A stretch of DNA of 64,000 nt from an uncultured Nocardioides sp. (GTDB lineage: Bacteria > Actinomycetota > Actinomycetes > Propionibacteriales > Nocardioidaceae): NCBI RefSeq assembly GCF_947488025.1, contig NZ_CANKYS010000005.1, positions 186,001 to 250,000 on the forward strand, read 5' to 3'. Positions 62,033 through 64,000 of the stretch are shown in pieces. The notes beneath the pieces were generated by a model, which saw nothing but the letters and a program-made list of their open reading frames with translations, did not search any database and was not told the DNA's origin. Each line of letters opens with the position of its first letter. Within the stretch, counting starts at the first letter, position 1. The translations under genes were made by a program, and so were the position numbers.

Positions 62033-62697
62033 GCCGCATCCTGCTGGTGCGGCACGGCCAGGCCTCGTTCGGCGCCGCGGACTACGACGACCTCTCCCCG
62101 ACCGGCCACGAGCAGTCGCGGGTGCTCGGCGCGGCCCTGGCCGCCCGCGGGGTGGTGCCCGACCTCGTCGTGGCGGGCGAGATGAAGCGCCATGCCCAGA
62201 CCGCCGCCGGCGTGCTCGACGGCGCGCGGTGGTCGGCGTCCGTCGACGTCGACCCCGGCTGGAACGAGTTCGACCACCTGCAGGTGCTGGCCGTCCACGA
62301 CCAGCCGACCACGGTGGAGGGCGAGTCGGAGAAGGCCGCGTTCCAGCGGTGGTTCGAGGAGGCGACGCAGCGCTGGACGTCGGGACGGCACGACGAGTCC
62401 TACGACGAGTCCTTCGCCGCCTTCACCGCCCGCGTCGGGGTCGCCCTGACCCGGCTCGCCGACGCGCTCCCCCGCAGCGGCACGGCCGTCGTGCTCACCA
62501 GCGGCGGACCCGTGGCGTGGGCGGCTGCGTCGTTGCTCGCCGACACCGACCCTGCACGCACCGACCTGTGGCTGCGGCTCAACCCGGTCTCGATCAACAC
62601 CGGGACCTCGACCCTCGTGTGCGGCTCGCGCGGCACGACGCTCGTCACCTTCAACGCCGCCGACCACCTGTCCCCCGAGCTCATCACCTACCGCTAG
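62029..62697 (+). CDS. Histidine-phosphatase family protein
   Basis: 222 residues. VRHGQASFG (RHG 8-10) is the phosphate pocket, WNEFDHLQ carries the acid, and EMKRHAQTAAG the second arginine region. The second histidine, usually in SHGG, is replaced: the segment near 157-160 reads TSGG, so turnover by the classical two-histidine route is doubtful. Coupled to the kinase by GTGA. Role in the operon unclear. Confidence 0.87.
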   Translation: MSRILLVRHGQASFGAADYDDLSPTGHEQSRVLGAALAARGVVPDLVVAGEMKRHAQTAAGVLDGARWSASVDVDPGWNEFDHLQVLAVHDQPTTVEGESEKAAFQRWFEEATQRWTSGRHDESYDESFAAFTARVGVALTRLADALPRSGTAVVLTSGGPVAWAAASLLADTDPARTDLWLRLNPVSINTGTSTLVCGSRGTTLVTFNAADHLSPELITYR

Positions 62698-62718
62698 CCC
62701 CACCCCAGGAGACTCCCC

Positions 62719-63462
62719 ATGCCGACGACCCTCATCACCGGCGCCAGCAGCGGCCTCGGCGCCGAGATGGCCCGCCAGCTCGCCGCCCGCGGTCACGACC
62801 TGGCGCTGTGCGCACGTCGTACGGACCGCCTCGTCGAGCTCGCCACCGAGATCACCACCGCCCACCCCGACCGCCGCGTCGTGGTGAAGGCGCTCGACGT
62901 CACCGACCACGACGCCGTCTTCCGCGTCTTCGAGGAGTTCCGCGACGAGCTCGGCGGCCTCGACCGCGTCGTCGTCAACGCCGGCCTCGGCAAGGGCCAG
63001 CCGCTCGGCACCGGCCGCTTCGACGCCAACCGCGAGACCGCGGAGACGAACTTCATCGGCGCGCTCGCGCAGACCGAGGCCGCCGCCGCGATCTTCCGCG
63101 CGCAGGACGCGGGGCACCTCGTGATGGTCTCCTCCTTCTCCGCGCTGCGCGGGATGCCGAAGAACATCACGACGTACGCCGCCACCAAGGCCGCAGTCGC
63201 CCACCTCGCCGAGGGCTTCCGCGCCGACGTGCACGGCACGCCGATCAAGGTCACCGTGCTCTACCCGGGCTACATCGTCTCCGAGATGTCCGGCACCTCG
63301 GCGAGGACGCCGCTCATGGCCTCGACCGAGAAGGGCGTGCACGCCATGGTCGAGGCGATGGAGAAGGAGAAGAAGTCCGCCCTCGTGCCGGCGTGGCCGT
63401 GGGTGTCGCTGGGGTTCGTCATCAAGCGCGTGCCGGCGGGGTTGCTGCGCCGGATGAGCTGA
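62719..63462 (+). CDS. SDR-family oxidoreductase
   Basis: 247 residues: LITGASSGLGAEMARQL (NAD(P) loop), VVNAGLGKG, MVSSFSALRG (Ser) and YAATKAAV (Tyr/Lys). ARRTDRL after beta-2 suggests NADP(H). About 20 bases after the phosphatase with GGAGA as RBS, so possibly the last gene of the same transcript. Confidence 0.9.
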   Translation: MPTTLITGASSGLGAEMARQLAARGHDLALCARRTDRLVELATEITTAHPDRRVVVKALDVTDHDAVFRVFEEFRDELGGLDRVVVNAGLGKGQPLGTGRFDANRETAETNFIGALAQTEAAAAIFRAQDAGHLVMVSSFSALRGMPKNITTYAATKAAVAHLAEGFRADVHGTPIKVTVLYPGYIVSEMSGTSARTPLMASTEKGVHAMVEAMEKEKKSALVPAWPWVSLGFVIKRVPAGLLRRMS

Positions 63463-63468
63463 CCCTCG

Positions 63469-64000
63469 TCAGGACCCTCGAGCGTCGACGACCTCGCCGT
63501 TGCGCGGCAGGTGGCCGTCGAAGGTGATGGCCACCGCGGACGCCCGCGAGGGGTCCGGACCATCCATGGCCTGGAGGTGGACGTGGGGCTCGGTGCTGTT
63601 GCCGGAGTTGCCGCACCGCCCGAGCTCCTCCCCCACCTGCAGCCTCTGTCCGGGCCGCACACCGATGCTGCCGCGCAGCAGGTGGCAGACCGCGACCACG
63701 GTGCCGTCGCCGGTCTCGATCATCACGTGGTTGCCCGCCAGCGCCGCCCAGCCCGCTGCCAGCCGCCGGCGCTGGGTGAGGGCGTACCGGACCGACGGCA
63801 GCCCCCGGTACGCGCCGTGGTCGGGCTCCTCGTCGTGGACGGCGACGACCGCGCCCTCCACGGGTGCGAGGACGGGGCGCCCGAAGCCCGGGAACCGCTC
63901 GGGCGGCTCGGGACGCAGGAGCGAGCCGAGCGTGATCGGCGCCGTGCGCCCCGCCTCGTCCACCGGGACGAAGTCGATCGCGTACGCCGTGGCCAGCAGC
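63469..64000 (-). CDS. M23-family peptidase, C-terminal part (runs off right edge)
   Basis: The visible 177 residues include GRPVLAPVEGAVVAVHD, GNHVMIETGDGTVVAVCHLLRGSIGVRPGQRLQVGEELGRCGNSGNSTEPHVHLQ, with the HxH zinc ligands in PHVHLQ, typical of LytM/lysostaphin-like endopeptidases. The frame is open to the edge, so the N-terminus, any signal peptide and the first zinc ligand's context lie outside. The first zinc-site histidine (HxxxD) is not obvious here. Likely cuts peptidoglycan peptides, if active. Confidence 0.85.
   Translation of the reverse strand, partial: LLATAYAIDFVPVDEAGRTAPITLGSLLRPEPPERFPGFGRPVLAPVEGAVVAVHDEEPDHGAYRGLPSVRYALTQRRRLAAGWAALAGNHVMIETGDGTVVAVCHLLRGSIGVRPGQRLQVGEELGRCGNSGNSTEPHVHLQAMDGPDPSRASAVAITFDGHLPRNGEVVDARGS

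Overview
The window is about 64 kb of very GC-rich DNA, roughly 70 percent or more by eye, with long open frames, many GTG starts and many ATGA or GTGA stop/start overlaps. Gene content points to an actinobacterium of the Nocardioides type (Propionibacteriales). Markers include a WhiB1-type protein, SigR/RsrA, a fused E2-E1 oxoglutarate dehydrogenase (Kgd), a nickel superoxide dismutase with its maturation protease, the small protein bL37, and several SigE/ECF sigma factors. The genus is an inference; no rRNA is present to confirm it.

Left part (1-24.6 kb). Amino-acid genes argS-lysA-hom run leftwards off the edge. Next come a hotdog thioesterase, a tRNA-Arg(CCG) with a hairpin, and a cell-wall locus: an MreB-like actin facing a single protein that joins a RodA/FtsW-type SEDS glycosyltransferase to a class B penicillin-binding transpeptidase, preceded by a one-pass membrane protein. 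Then follow a secreted protein, a lipoprotein/LCP pair, kgd with a tiny conserved gene behind it, redox genes (Ddn-like, SDR, MDR), an Eis-like acetyltransferase, malic enzyme and the divergent sodX/sodN pair.

Middle (24.6-33.7 kb). A SigF-type anti-sigma/sigma pair, WhiB1 and the PdtaS histidine kinase adjoin metabolic genes (DUF2785, acetolactate synthase-like, GNAT), then an ECF sigma factor with a translationally coupled membrane partner. From 33.8 to 36.6 kb lies an accessory patch of lower GC with orphan genes and a wrecked IS110 transposase. It ends at a DUF222/HNH (13E12-type) gene whose leaderless promoter carries an exact actinobacterial SOS box.

Right part (38.3-64 kb). An acetyltransferase is followed by sigR-rsrA-bL37 with a self-recognisable SigR promoter, an SRAP (YedK) protein, a degenerate GGDEF protein divergent from a membrane-anchored sigma factor with a 17-unit four-residue repeat, aroA-rsgA, hisN, CBS, FKBP, a two-component system divergent from an ABC-2 transporter, S4 and PLD proteins, DUF445, a cytidylyltransferase and a zinc metalloprotease. 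The last block is a TetR-controlled operon (acyl-CoA dehydrogenase, SDR, APH-like kinase, histidine phosphatase) that resembles 4-hydroxyacyl-CoA catabolic modules. A further SDR and a partial M23 peptidase end the window.

The order whiB1, pdtaS, sigH/rshA, SRAP, aroA, rsgA is also found together in Mycobacterium, so much of 26-47 kb is an old actinobacterial neighbourhood with insertions. The strongest items for follow-up are the SEDS-PBP fusion, the sigma factor fused to its own zinc finger and membrane anchor, the SOS-box HNH gene, the SigR feedback promoter and the Lva-like operon.
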